64,000 bases of DNA. Origin: Polynucleobacter arcticus. Lineage in GTDB: Bacteria > Pseudomonadota > Gammaproteobacteria > Burkholderiales > Burkholderiaceae. The position numbers and the translations under genes were made by a program. Under the pieces are notes generated by a model. That model did not search any database, was not told the origin of the DNA, and worked only from the letters and a program-made list of their open reading frames with translations. Position 1 is the first letter of the stretch. Every line of letters starts with the position of its first letter. This document shows, piece after piece, positions 1-8,475 of the stretch. The DNA lies in assembly GCF_013307205.1 (NCBI RefSeq), contig NZ_CP028940.1, positions 1,967,702 to 2,031,701 on the forward strand. The letters run 5' to 3'.

Positions 1-1
1 A

Positions 2-403
2 AACATCGATATTGTTTTGGATTGCACGGATAACTTTGCCACTCGCCACTTGATTAATGCTGCCTGTTTCAAGCATCAAGTTCCCCTAATCTCGGGATCG
101 GCACTACAGTTTGATGGGCAAATCAGTGTTTTTGATTTTCGGAATCCAGCCTCGCCTTGCTATGCCTGCCTCTTTTCTCCAGAAGATCGACCTGAGGAAG
201 TCAGTTGCGCCAGCATGGGCATATTTTCCCCACTAGTCGGCATTATTGGCGCGATGCAAGCAGCGCAAGCATTGCAAGTATTGATTGGATTTGGACAGCC
301 TCTAGTGGGAAGAATGTTGCTTTGGAATGCGCTCAATACTCAGATTGATGAGATCCGTATTTCTAGAAATCCGGAGTGTGTGGTTTGCAGTCAAGCCCAC
401 TAA
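2..403 (+). CDS. MoeB/ThiF/HesA-family adenylyltransferase, C-terminal part (gene cut by window edge)
   Basis: This is the C-terminal 133 residues of an E1-like enzyme that adenylates the C-terminus of a small sulfur-carrier protein (MoaD or ThiS type). The frame is open to the window edge, reading NIDIVLDCTDNF at the start. DCTDNF..R..IN is the family signature after the nucleotide-binding domain. Two cysteine pairs, CYAC and CVVC, match the structural zinc site of MoeB. The stretch CASMGIFSPLVGIIGAMQA matches the conserved segment before the C-terminal helix. MoeB and ThiF cannot be told apart without the N-terminus and gene context. The stop overlaps the convergent ptsI stop by 4 bases. 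Confidence 0.85.
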   Translation, partial: NIDIVLDCTDNFATRHLINAACFKHQVPLISGSALQFDGQISVFDFRNPASPCYACLFSPEDRPEEVSCASMGIFSPLVGIIGAMQAAQALQVLIGFGQPLVGRMLLWNALNTQIDEIRISRNPECVVCSQAH

Positions 404-2151
404 GCCAGTAACGCTTCGAGCGCAGCCGCCTGCTCCTTAGGCTCAATTGCTTTGAGTACTGGTCCGATACGCGACTTTAGCAAGCCAACATCTGCTTTCA
501 AGATCTCCCGCTTAACTAATAATAGTTGGCTAAAGTGCATTGAGAAATCCGTCAGACCTAAGCCCAGCAGCAACCTCGTCATCGAGGGATCACCCGCCAT
601 CTCGCCACAGACCGCCACTGGAATATTAGCTCGCTTGGCTTGATCAATAATGCTGAACAATAAATTCAGGATAGCCGGATGGTAAGGGTCATACAGATGG
701 GCAACTGCGTGGTCCGCCCGATCGATTGCCAAGGTGTACTGAATCAAATCATTGGTGCCAATAGATAAGAAATCAAAGCGATTAATAAATAATGGCAATA
801 CCAAAGCAGCCGCAGGAATCTCAATCATGGCGCCGACTTGAATATTGGGGTTAAATGCTTGCCCGCGTTGATGCAGCTGCTGCTTAGCTTTTTCAATCAA
901 GCGCAATGTCTCGTCTATTTCCTTTACATGCGCTAGCATCGGAATCATGATCCGTGCCTGACCATGCGCTGAGGCTCTTAAGATCGCTCGTAATTGAGTC
1001 AAGAAAATTTCAGGCTCAGTTAAAGACCAACGAATAGCTCGCAACCCCAAAGGCGAAGTACCGGTCTCAGATAGATCCGAGCTAGAACCGAGTGCCTTAT
1101 CAGCTCCAACGTCGATAGTACGAATATTTACTGGCAAGCCATGCATCAAATCGACTACTCGGCGGTATTCTTGATATTGCTGCTCTTCATCTGGAAGTGC
1201 TTGCTTACGGTCCATGAATAAAAATTCGGAACGAAATAAGCCAACCCCAATGGCCCCCAAATCCACTGCTTGCGCAGCATCTTCCGGCAATTCAATATTA
1301 GCCAAAAGCTCGATGGCAACGTGATCAACAGTTGTAGTGAGCGAATGTTTAAGCTCCTGTAACTTGCTCGTTGCCAAAATCGCCTGCTCTCGCAAGAGAC
1401 GGTATTCAGCAAGCAACTGCTCATCAGGAGCAACAACGACAACACCATGCTCGCCATCAATCACTAACCAATCACCATGGCGAATCATTTCACTAGCATG
1501 GCGCACACCCACTACTGCAGGAATCTCCATACTGCGCGCAACAATTGCCGTATGCGAGGTCTTACCACCCAAGTCAGTGACAAACCCTGTAAAGGCATGC
1601 TCCTTAAATCGCAACATGTCATGCGGGGCGATATCATGCGCCACAATAATGGCATCGATCCCAATATCACTAGGTGACAATAAATCGGAATCGCTTAAGG
1701 TATCTTTTTTCTGAGCGTTGAGGGCCTTGAGTACTCGCTCTGCAACCTGGCGAATATCATTTGCGCGCTCTTTAAGATAGGTATCTTCAATCTCCGCAAA
1801 TTGCTCTAAGAGATCATTTAATTCTGTTGTCAAAGCCCAGGCAGCATTCAAGCGTTGGGTACGAATCAGCTTCAGTGGCTTTTCAGTCAGGGCAGGGTCA
1901 GCCAAAATCATGCCATGTACATCTAAAAATGCCGCCATCTCTTGAGGCGCATCTTTAGGTAAACCTTGTCGTAATTGCGCTAACTCCAGACGCACTTGAT
2001 CAAAGGCATCTAATAACTTTTGGGCCTCAGCCTCTTCTTTGCCGACTTCAACCAAGTAATGACTTACCTCTAATGCTGCACGAGAAATCAGCACAGCTTT
2101 GCCAATGGCAATGCCATTGGATACTGGGATACCGTGCAAAGCAAAAGTCAT
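400..2151 (-). CDS. ptsI: Phosphoenolpyruvate-protein phosphotransferase (PTS enzyme I)
   Basis: Enzyme I takes phosphate from PEP and passes it to HPr in the cytoplasm. The protein is 583 residues, the usual length. The phosphorylated histidine lies in GGKTSHTAIVARS near residue 200, between the HPr-binding N-terminal half and the PEP-binding barrel. The barrel carries FRSEFLFM, a GTNDLIQYTLA motif and the active-site cysteine in AVCGEMAGD near residue 515. I chose the ATG giving MTFALHGIPVSNG because GTGAGGG precedes it at good spacing; a TTG six codons upstream would overlap ptsH. It is the last gene of the gshA-gshB-EIIA-ptsH-ptsI run. No EIIB or EIIC is nearby, so a regulatory role is likely. 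Confidence 0.95.
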   Translation of the reverse strand: MTFALHGIPVSNGIAIGKAVLISRAALEVSHYLVEVGKEEAEAQKLLDAFDQVRLELAQLRQGLPKDAPQEMAAFLDVHGMILADPALTEKPLKLIRTQRLNAAWALTTELNDLLEQFAEIEDTYLKERANDIRQVAERVLKALNAQKKDTLSDSDLLSPSDIGIDAIIVAHDIAPHDMLRFKEHAFTGFVTDLGGKTSHTAIVARSMEIPAVVGVRHASEMIRHGDWLVIDGEHGVVVVAPDEQLLAEYRLLREQAILATSKLQELKHSLTTTVDHVAIELLANIELPEDAAQAVDLGAIGVGLFRSEFLFMDRKQALPDEEQQYQEYRRVVDLMHGLPVNIRTIDVGADKALGSSSDLSETGTSPLGLRAIRWSLTEPEIFLTQLRAILRASAHGQARIMIPMLAHVKEIDETLRLIEKAKQQLHQRGQAFNPNIQVGAMIEIPAAALVLPLFINRFDFLSIGTNDLIQYTLAIDRADHAVAHLYDPYHPAILNLLFSIIDQAKRANIPVAVCGEMAGDPSMTRLLLGLGLTDFSMHFSQLLLVKREILKADVGLLKSRIGPVLKAIEPKEQAAALEALLA

Positions 2152-2152
2152 C

Positions 2153-2422
2153 CTATATACCCTCACCAAATCGATCGTTGATCAAGGCAGTTAAGGCCTG
2201 CATCGCTTCATTCTCTTGATCGCCTACTGTTTCTAGAGTCACCGTACTTCCTATACCAGCAGCTAACATCATCACACCCATAATACTTTTTGCGTTGATT
2301 TGACGGCCGTTACGAGATAGGTAGATTTCGCATGGAAACTCAGCTGCTAGTTGGGACAACTTCGCTGAAGCGCGCGCATGTAAACCTAGCTTATTAATAA
2401 TTTCAATTTCAGCAACCGGCAT
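2153..2422 (-). CDS. ptsH: Phosphocarrier protein HPr
   Basis: HPr is the small cytoplasmic phosphocarrier between enzyme I and EIIA. The 89-residue protein has the classic LGLHARAS motif with His15 as the phosphorylated residue. Ser46 sits in AKSIMGVMMLAAG, the position phosphorylated by HPr kinase where that enzyme exists. The gene lies 8 bases after the EIIA gene and 1 base before the chosen ptsI start, so the three are almost certainly co-translated. Whether an HprK exists elsewhere in the genome cannot be seen here. Confidence 0.95.
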   Translation of the reverse strand: MPVAEIEIINKLGLHARASAKLSQLAAEFPCEIYLSRNGRQINAKSIMGVMMLAAGIGSTVTLETVGDQENEAMQALTALINDRFGEGI

Positions 2423-2430
2423 AGCCCACC

Positions 2431-2865
2431 TTATTTTTCAGTAGTTTCTTGTATGGCCTTAGAACCCAAACGCAAAATTCCATTTTGACCACCTTGAAGT
2501 GCTTTGTGAGCCAAGTCCTCTAGGCCTTCACTGCGATGGGAGATGCAACGCATCAGCATCGGCAAGTTCAATCCTGCAAGGACAATGATTGGGGTATTTA
2601 GACCAGACAATGGCCCTAAGGCTTCAAGCTTGGAGGCTACGTTGGCAGGGGTTGCACCCATCACATCAGTGAGTATCAAGATGCCCTGACCCGTATTGAC
2701 TCCGTAGGCTGCCTTTACAACGCGGTCAAAGCTGACTTTAGTGTCTTCATAAGGCGGAATGTCTACCGCTCTGACACCCTCAGGCAGCACGCCGAAAGTA
2801 TGCTCAGCAAAACCCAGCATCGCACTTGCGACTGGAGTATGAGCAACAATAACGATTCCAACCAT
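2431..2865 (-). CDS. PTS EIIA component, mannose-type (regulatory PTS)
   Basis: This 144-residue protein is an EIIA(Man)-fold phosphoacceptor. The likely phosphorylated residue is His9 in VIVAHTPVASAM, followed by the family motif LILTDVMGATPANVA. Betaproteobacteria commonly have this gene next to ptsH and ptsI without matching EIIB or EIIC domains; it probably acts as a terminal phosphate acceptor and regulator, not in sugar import (inference). A longer reading adds 13 residues upstream, but MVGIVIVAH is the family start and begins 2 bases after the gshB stop, so translation is probably coupled. No strong ribosome binding site is visible before it. Confidence 0.88.
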   Translation of the reverse strand: MVGIVIVAHTPVASAMLGFAEHTFGVLPEGVRAVDIPPYEDTKVSFDRVVKAAYGVNTGQGILILTDVMGATPANVASKLEALGPLSGLNTPIIVLAGLNLPMLMRCISHRSEGLEDLAHKALQGGQNGILRLGSKAIQETTEK

Positions 2866-2867
2866 GT

Positions 2868-3809
2868 TTATGCAATTGCCTTTTCGAGCGCTGTTAACCA
2901 ACATTGTGAAACATCAAATCCACTCTGCTCAGTAATTTCTACAAAACACGTTGGGCTAGTTACATTAATCTCTGTAAGGTAAGACCCAATGAGGTCTAAT
3001 CCTACCAAGAACAAACCGCGCGCATTCAAAATAGGGGCCAGTCGCTCTGCGACCTTCTTTTCGGCATCCGTTAAGGGCATTGCGACACCTTTACCACCAG
3101 CAGCCAAGTTGCCGCGGATCTCCCTGCCCTGCGGAATACGAGCTAAGGCAAACGGAACCACTTCACCACCGATTAAAAGAACCCGTTTATCGCCCAGTGC
3201 AATCTCTGGCAAGAATCGCTGCACCATCAAAGTGCGAGCACCATTCTCACCCAAAGTTTCTACGATACTGGCCAAATTCAATCCATCTGGACCCACGCGG
3301 AAAACCCCCATTCCCCCCATGCCATCCAAAGGCTTAATCACGATATCCTCATGCTCTTGATGAAATACTTCAATCGCACTAAGTTCGCGCGTAATGAGGG
3401 TTGGCGGTATGAGTTCAGGAAATTCAGTAATGGATATTTTTTCGGAGTGATCCCGAATGGCCATCGGATTATTAAGGACTTTCGCACCCTGACGAGTTGC
3501 AGCTGATAGCAACCAAGTGGTGTTGAGGTATTCAATATCAAATGGTGGATCAGTACGCATCAAGACAGCATTAAATGTATTTAATGGACGACTCTCTGCA
3601 GAGCCTAAATCAAACCAAGTTGTGCTACTCGGCTTAATAACTAGAGACTGGCAGTCAGCCACTACAAAGTCGTCCCTCCAAAGAATATGACGGCTTTGAC
3701 AAAACCAAAGCTGATGACCTGCCGCTTGCGCAATACGCATCATTGCCAAAGTGGAATCTTTACTGACCTTAAAAGATTCCAAGGGATCGGCAATGAAAAG
3801 AAGGTCCAT
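2868..3809 (-). CDS. gshB: Glutathione synthetase
   Basis: GshB joins gamma-glutamylcysteine and glycine using ATP, the second step of glutathione synthesis. The 313-residue ATP-grasp protein has the family start DLLFIADPLESFKVSKDST, the glycine-rich DGMGGMGVFRV loop, and the conserved block RIPQGREIRGNLAAGGKG. The C-terminal metal-binding segment is INVTSPTCFVEI. I chose the ATG giving MDLLFIADP; an upstream TTG would add four residues (MGVT). It follows gshA by 27 bases and precedes the PTS genes, so glutathione synthesis and the regulatory PTS share an operon. Confidence 0.95.
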   Translation of the reverse strand: MDLLFIADPLESFKVSKDSTLAMMRIAQAAGHQLWFCQSRHILWRDDFVVADCQSLVIKPSSTTWFDLGSAESRPLNTFNAVLMRTDPPFDIEYLNTTWLLSAATRQGAKVLNNPMAIRDHSEKISITEFPELIPPTLITRELSAIEVFHQEHEDIVIKPLDGMGGMGVFRVGPDGLNLASIVETLGENGARTLMVQRFLPEIALGDKRVLLIGGEVVPFALARIPQGREIRGNLAAGGKGVAMPLTDAEKKVAERLAPILNARGLFLVGLDLIGSYLTEINVTSPTCFVEITEQSGFDVSQCWLTALEKAIA

Positions 3810-3836
3810 CGTTACACCCAAGTAGAAGAAATTAAA

Positions 3837-5135
3837 TTAAGCCGCTTCTGCATTCGGATCTGAACGCTCAAGCTCTAGGGAGGCGGCTAACAGAGCTAGA
3901 CGAGCAACGACGCCATAAAGATAAAAACGATTCGGTGCTGCGCTACCGGGCTTAGCTCCCAAGTCTGGCATCGAATTTTGCTCAAATGCTAAGGGTACAA
4001 AATGCATGCCTGGTGCATTGAGGTTCTCATCGGGGCCACGATCGGTATGCACGCGATAGAAGCCACCGATGACATAACGATCGATCATGTACACCACTGG
4101 CTCGGCAACTGCTTCATTGACTTTCTCGAAGGTATACACACCCTCCTGAATCAATACATCGCTCACTTCAAGACCTTCTTTAACTACACTCATTTTATTG
4201 CGGTCTTTACGGTTCAAATCTTTAAGCTGTGAAGGGTCATTGACTACCATCACACCCATGCCATAAGTACCAGCATCCGCCTTGACAACGACGTAAGGCT
4301 TTTCTTTAATGCCGTATTCACGGTATTTCTTGGCAGTCTTCTTGAGTATCTTTTCGACAGCTACTTGCAACTCTTCTTCACCTTTGCGCTCATGAAAATT
4401 GACGTTAGAGCAACTAGTGAAATAGGGGTTAATCATCCACGGATCAATATCGACCACCTTGGCAAATTTCTTTGCAACTTCATCATAAGCTGCGAAGTGA
4501 TTAGACTTGCGGCGAATATGCCAACCCGCATGCAAACCTGGCAAGAGATATTGTTCATGCAAGTTTTCTAAAATCGGAGGAATGCCTGCTGATAAGTCAT
4601 TGTTCAGCAGAATTGAGCATGGATCAAAATCCTTTAATCCTAAGCGTTGCATCTTTAGCCCGAGGCGTGACAATGGCTCCATCAGTAGACGATTGCCATC
4701 CGGTAAATCAATCCAGGTCGGCTTTTGAATTTCGTCAGACAAGGTGCCCAAACGAACATTAAGGCCTGCTTGACGCAAGATCGAGGAGAGGCGTGCGATA
4801 TTTTGTAAATAAAACGTATTGCGAGTATGCCGCTCTGGTATCAACAGCAAATTTTTTGCTTCTGGGCAAATCTTTTCAATTGCCGCCATTGCGGCCTGAA
4901 CTGCCAAAGGCAGCATCTGAGTTGAGAGATTATTAAAGCCACCTGGGAAAAGGTTCGTATCGACCGGTGCTAGCTTAAATCCAGCATTACGCAAATCCAC
5001 TGAGCAATAGAATGGTGGAGTGTGCTCCTGCCATTCAAGCCTAAACCAGCGCTCAATGGTGGGGGTTGCTTCTAATACCTTCGACTCGAGATCGAGAAGA
5101 GGGCCGCTAAGGGCGGTGATGAGATGTGGGACCAT
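3837..5135 (-). CDS. gshA: Glutamate--cysteine ligase, proteobacterial GshA type
   Basis: GshA catalyses the ATP-dependent ligation of glutamate and cysteine, the first and usually limiting step of glutathione synthesis. The 432-residue protein belongs to the beta/alphaproteobacterial GshA family, not the E. coli-type enzyme. Recognisable blocks are CSVDLRNAGFKLAPVDTNLFPGG near residue 45 (split here by the start of FNNL), VVVKADAGTYGMGVMVV and MIDRYVIGGFYRVH. It is the first gene of the operon. A pair of stem-loops lies just upstream, ending the amtB transcript, so the gshA promoter must sit in or beside that 106-base gap; I could not pick it out confidently. Confidence 0.92.
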   Translation of the reverse strand: MVPHLITALSGPLLDLESKVLEATPTIERWFRLEWQEHTPPFYCSVDLRNAGFKLAPVDTNLFPGGFNNLSTQMLPLAVQAAMAAIEKICPEAKNLLLIPERHTRNTFYLQNIARLSSILRQAGLNVRLGTLSDEIQKPTWIDLPDGNRLLMEPLSRLGLKMQRLGLKDFDPCSILLNNDLSAGIPPILENLHEQYLLPGLHAGWHIRRKSNHFAAYDEVAKKFAKVVDIDPWMINPYFTSCSNVNFHERKGEEELQVAVEKILKKTAKKYREYGIKEKPYVVVKADAGTYGMGVMVVNDPSQLKDLNRKDRNKMSVVKEGLEVSDVLIQEGVYTFEKVNEAVAEPVVYMIDRYVIGGFYRVHTDRGPDENLNAPGMHFVPLAFEQNSMPDLGAKPGSAAPNRFYLYGVVARLALLAASLELERSDPNAEAA

Positions 5136-5165
5136 TCCACCATTGTAAGATTTTTTAAAAGAAAG

Positions 5166-5223
5166 ACGCGGAATCCGAGGATCCCGCGCTTAAAAATCGG
5201 GCAGCCAACCAAAGCCGCCCGAT
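5166..5223 (-). terminator. Double stem-loop terminator after amtB
   Basis: Read on the minus strand, a 10-base stem at 5214-5223 and 5196-5205 (ATCGGGCGGC with GCTGCCCGAT, one G-U pair) is followed at once by five T. A second stem (GCGGGATCC with GGATTCCGC) at 5168-5187 is followed by a T-rich run. This is a convincing intrinsic terminator for the ammonium operon, placed before gshA on the same strand. Confidence 0.8.
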
Positions 5224-5241
5224 AAGGGGTAAATCTACTGA

Positions 5242-6705
5242 TTAAGACTCGTAGGCAGACTCGCCGTGTGAGCTGACATCCAAGCCTTCGCGCTCTTCAT
5301 CTTCCTTAACACGCAAGCCAATCACCATATCCACCAGTTTGAAGGCTATATATGACACCACTCCGGACCAAATCAAGGTAACAATCACACCCTGGCTCTG
5401 AATCCATAACTGGCTAGCAATAGAGTAATCAGGAGCCGCAGCATTAGCCACGTAATCCCAAATGCCTGTTCCGCCTAATGCTGGATCTGCGAACACACCG
5501 GTTAACAAAGCGCCCAAGATACCGCCAACGCCATGCACACCAAATACATCCAAGCTGTCATCTGAGCCCAAAAGCTTCTTGAGACCAGAAACACCCCATA
5601 AGCAAATCACGCCAGCAAGAGCACCGATAACGAGTGCACCCATTGGGCCAACAAAACCAGCAGCCGGAGTAATTGCAACTAAACCGCCTACGCAACCAGA
5701 TGCAGCGCCCAACATAGAAGGCTTGCCTTTAGTAACCCACTCAGCAAATGACCAGCCCAATACTGCAGCAGCTGTTGCCAATAATGTGTTTACGAATGCC
5801 AAGGCTGCGCTGCCGTTTGCCTCGAGAGCTGAACCAGCATTGAAACCAAACCAACCGAACCACAAGAGTGAAGCACCAATCATGACGAACACTAAGTTAT
5901 GCGGCTTCATTGCTTCTTTGCCATAACCCAAACGCTTGCCAATCACAAATGAACCTACTAAGCCTGCAATCGCAGCATTAATATGAACAACGGTACCGCC
6001 AGCAAAGTCGAGAACACCCTTCTGCCACAACCAACCAGCACGAGCTGTAATTGCTTCCAGTGATGCTGCATCTTTAATGTCATCAGGACCAGGCCAGAAC
6101 CAAACCATATGAGCGATTGGCAAGTAGCTGAAAGTAAACCAAAGAATGACAAACAACACGATTGCAGAAAACTTCGCACGCTCAGCAAATGAACCAATGA
6201 TCAAGCAGCAGGTAATCGTGGCGAACGCAGCTTGGAAGGTCATAAATACATACTCAGGAATCACAATACCCTTACTAAAGGTAGCAGCAACTGAGTCTGG
6301 CGTAATGCCTTGCAAGAACAAGCGATCAAGTCCACCAATAAATGGGCTGCCTTCAGTAAATGCAAAGCTGTATCCATAGAGTGACCACAACACAGTCACC
6401 AATGCAAAGATAAACATGCACTGTACGAGTACAGAAAGAATGTTCTTGCTACGTGTTAAACCACCATAGAACAAAGCCAATCCAGGCAATGTCATCAAGA
6501 TTACTAATGCAGTACACACCATCATCCAAGCCGTATCGGCCTTGTTAGGAACTAATGCAGGTGCGGCAGCTACTGCAGCGGCGGCTGCAGCGGCAATTGG
6601 CTTGGCTTCATCAGCAAAAGCCGGCGAAGCCACCATGACGCTGGTTGCACCAATGGCTAAGGCCATTGCGCTTCCAGCTAGGAGTCGTTTCATCCAAGTG
6701 AACAT
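5242..6705 (-). CDS. amtB: Ammonium transporter AmtB with cleaved signal peptide
   Basis: AmtB is a trimeric inner-membrane channel for ammonium/ammonia. The 487-residue protein starts MFTWMKRLL with a signal peptide ending near SPAFADEA, then an alanine-rich linker and eleven membrane segments. Family blocks include ADTAWMMVCTALVILMTLPGLALFYGG, DFAGGTVVHINAAIAGLVG with one pore histidine, and DDSLDVFGVHGVGGILGALLTG with the second. The ATG is chosen because GAGAGG precedes it by about 8 bases; a longer frame would run back through glnK. It follows glnK by 13 bases, so GlnK can block it when nitrogen is plentiful, as is known for the pair. Confidence 0.95.
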   Translation of the reverse strand: MFTWMKRLLAGSAMALAIGATSVMVASPAFADEAKPIAAAAAAAVAAAPALVPNKADTAWMMVCTALVILMTLPGLALFYGGLTRSKNILSVLVQCMFIFALVTVLWSLYGYSFAFTEGSPFIGGLDRLFLQGITPDSVAATFSKGIVIPEYVFMTFQAAFATITCCLIIGSFAERAKFSAIVLFVILWFTFSYLPIAHMVWFWPGPDDIKDAASLEAITARAGWLWQKGVLDFAGGTVVHINAAIAGLVGSFVIGKRLGYGKEAMKPHNLVFVMIGASLLWFGWFGFNAGSALEANGSAALAFVNTLLATAAAVLGWSFAEWVTKGKPSMLGAASGCVGGLVAITPAAGFVGPMGALVIGALAGVICLWGVSGLKKLLGSDDSLDVFGVHGVGGILGALLTGVFADPALGGTGIWDYVANAAAPDYSIASQLWIQSQGVIVTLIWSGVVSYIAFKLVDMVIGLRVKEDEEREGLDVSSHGESAYES

Positions 6706-6718
6706 TGTAAACCTCTCT

Positions 6719-7069
<351 letters not shown>

Positions 7070-7082
7070 TCAGAGGAAGGAA

Positions 7083-7913
7083 TTAGAAAGTTTTGGTAAG
7101 TGTAAGAACACCAGTTGAACCAGCTAAATTCTTGCCTGTTGGCGATGCATAGTTGTATAAACCTGAAGAATTTTTTCCTGCATTGGTGCCGATATAAGCG
7201 GCAGCTAAAGATAGGCCGCCTCCAAAGTCTTTAGTTACACCTAATTTCCAATCTGTATAGCTATACAAGCTTGAGTTAGATGTACCTGCGACTGTTCCAG
7301 AAATATACTGATAGCCAACGTGTGCATTTACTCCAAGGCCCCAAATGCCAGTATCGTAGTTAACAGTTAAATCAGGATAGTAGGATCCAGAGCTGTTTTG
7401 GTTTCCAAATGTATTGGTTACTGCATAAGAAAACTTCAAGAAACCAGTTACTGGACCGAATGTATAGTTTTGAGCCGCATAAATCTCTGTTGTATTTGGA
7501 TTTACGTTGGTACCGGAGAAGTTTCCGCTTGTTGGGTAGTAGTACTGCAATACACCCAAGTCAGATGCAAAACCTTCACCAATTAACTCCTTCTTTACAC
7601 CGGCATAAAAGTCCATTTCAATACTTGAAGCTACTGAGGGGTTTAAGTTATTCACCCAAGAGATTGAGCTATTCCAGTTTCCAATATAGAAACCGCTTTC
7701 ATGCGCATAATCAAATCCGCCTTGAATGGCTGGTCTCAGGTTTGACTGAGAAACACCACGATAGCGATAGTCACTTACCAAAGAAATATTAGCTGTAATA
7801 GGACTCACCTCTGGAGCTGCTGGTGCAGCTGCAGGAGCTGATTGTGCAAATGCTGCAGTTGCGAATAAGCCAGATGTTGCGAGAGCGATGGCTGTCTTTT
7901 GAATCGTTTTCAT
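7083..7913 (-). CDS. TorF-family putative porin (Gcw_chp / TIGR02001 type)
   Basis: The 276-residue outer-membrane protein has a signal peptide (MKTIQKTAIALATSG...AFAQ), then an Ala/Pro-rich segment, then a beta-rich barrel. The blocks ISLVSDYRYRGVSQSN and PAIQGGFDYAHESGFYIGNWNS are typical of this family, which has no firm substrate. It is the promoter-proximal gene before glnK and amtB. I infer that it widens outer-membrane uptake of a nitrogen source under nitrogen shortage. The C-terminus ends in Phe (TLTKTF), as is common for barrels assembled by BAM. Confidence 0.8.
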   Translation of the reverse strand: MKTIQKTAIALATSGLFATAAFAQSAPAAAPAAPEVSPITANISLVSDYRYRGVSQSNLRPAIQGGFDYAHESGFYIGNWNSSISWVNNLNPSVASSIEMDFYAGVKKELIGEGFASDLGVLQYYYPTSGNFSGTNVNPNTTEIYAAQNYTFGPVTGFLKFSYAVTNTFGNQNSSGSYYPDLTVNYDTGIWGLGVNAHVGYQYISGTVAGTSNSSLYSYTDWKLGVTKDFGGGLSLAAAYIGTNAGKNSSGLYNYASPTGKNLAGSTGVLTLTKTF

Positions 7914-8035
7914 GTGATGTTCCTTGCTGTGTGTAATGAAAATGGATGAATGTTTTATTGCATGAGGTGATCATGAATGTCGGGAGACTCCTGCATTTGT
8001 CACAATTCCCTCAAACCATGCAAATGCCCTTTTTT

Positions 8036-8064
8036 GGTGCTTATTTATGCACCAATATGGTACA
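8036..8064 (-). promoter_or_regulatory. Candidate NtrC-like binding palindrome upstream of the porin-glnK-amtB operon
   Basis: TGCACC-AATAT-GGTACA at 8048-8064 matches the NtrC site consensus TGCACY-N5-GGTGCA except for one base. A further half-site GGTGC lies at 8036-8040. The site is about 135-150 bases upstream of the porin start, a normal enhancer distance. I could not find a sigma-54 GG-N10-GC promoter between it and the gene, which weakens the call. Confidence 0.45.
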
Positions 8065-8163
8065 AATTCTCTGTTTTGAGCTATTTCTGCAGGTTTTTAG
8101 CTCTACAACTTAAAATAAGAACTGTATCTTTTAAGCAAATTCAATAGAACGGCGGCCAGCATC

Positions 8164-8418
8164 ATGCAAAAACCAGGCGAAATCCTAGAACAAATTCAGC
8201 GCATTGCTAGCGATATGCAAAACAAAGTTGGTGACGCTATTCGCAATTCACCGGCGCAAGAAATCGAAAAGAATGTGCGCGCCATGATGAATCAAGGTTT
8301 TCAGAGGATGGATCTGGTTACTCGCGAAGAGTTTGATCTGCAATCTAAAGTACTAGCTAAGACCAGAGAGAAGCTGGAAGCTCTTGAAGCTAAGGTTGCC
8401 GCCCTAGAAAAATCTTAA
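8164..8418 (+). CDS. ubiK: UbiK (YqiC/BMFP) family ubiquinone biosynthesis accessory factor
   Basis: The 84-residue protein has an amphipathic N-terminal part (MQKPGEILEQIQRIASDM) and a C-terminal coiled coil ending in LEALEAKVAALEKS. This is the membrane-fusogenic BMFP/YqiC family. The E. coli member, UbiK, helps the Ubi complex make ubiquinone under aerobic conditions. The motif MDLVTREEFDLQ, between the two halves, is highly conserved. The gene stands alone on the plus strand, divergent from the porin operon and convergent with the lipoprotein gene. Confidence 0.85.
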   Translation: MQKPGEILEQIQRIASDMQNKVGDAIRNSPAQEIEKNVRAMMNQGFQRMDLVTREEFDLQSKVLAKTREKLEALEAKVAALEKS

Positions 8419-8475
8419 TTAGAATTTTTGAATTGTAAGCTTGGGGTTTTACGTTTTAAGTCTATCGACTCAGGC

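Noticed and set aside
2152-2169. Six-codon longer ptsI start (TTG)
   Set aside because: It would overlap ptsH by 17 bases and start before the well-placed GTGAGGG ribosome binding site of the ATG.
5462-5926. Open 154-codon frame on the plus strand across amtB
   Set aside because: It is the complement of amtB codons, Pro/Ala/Thr-rich with no family match, no start context and no homologous pattern.
7914-8035. Sigma-54 promoter for the porin-glnK-amtB operon
   Set aside because: No GG-N10-GC element with the right flanks on the minus strand; the only near match has an 11-base gap.
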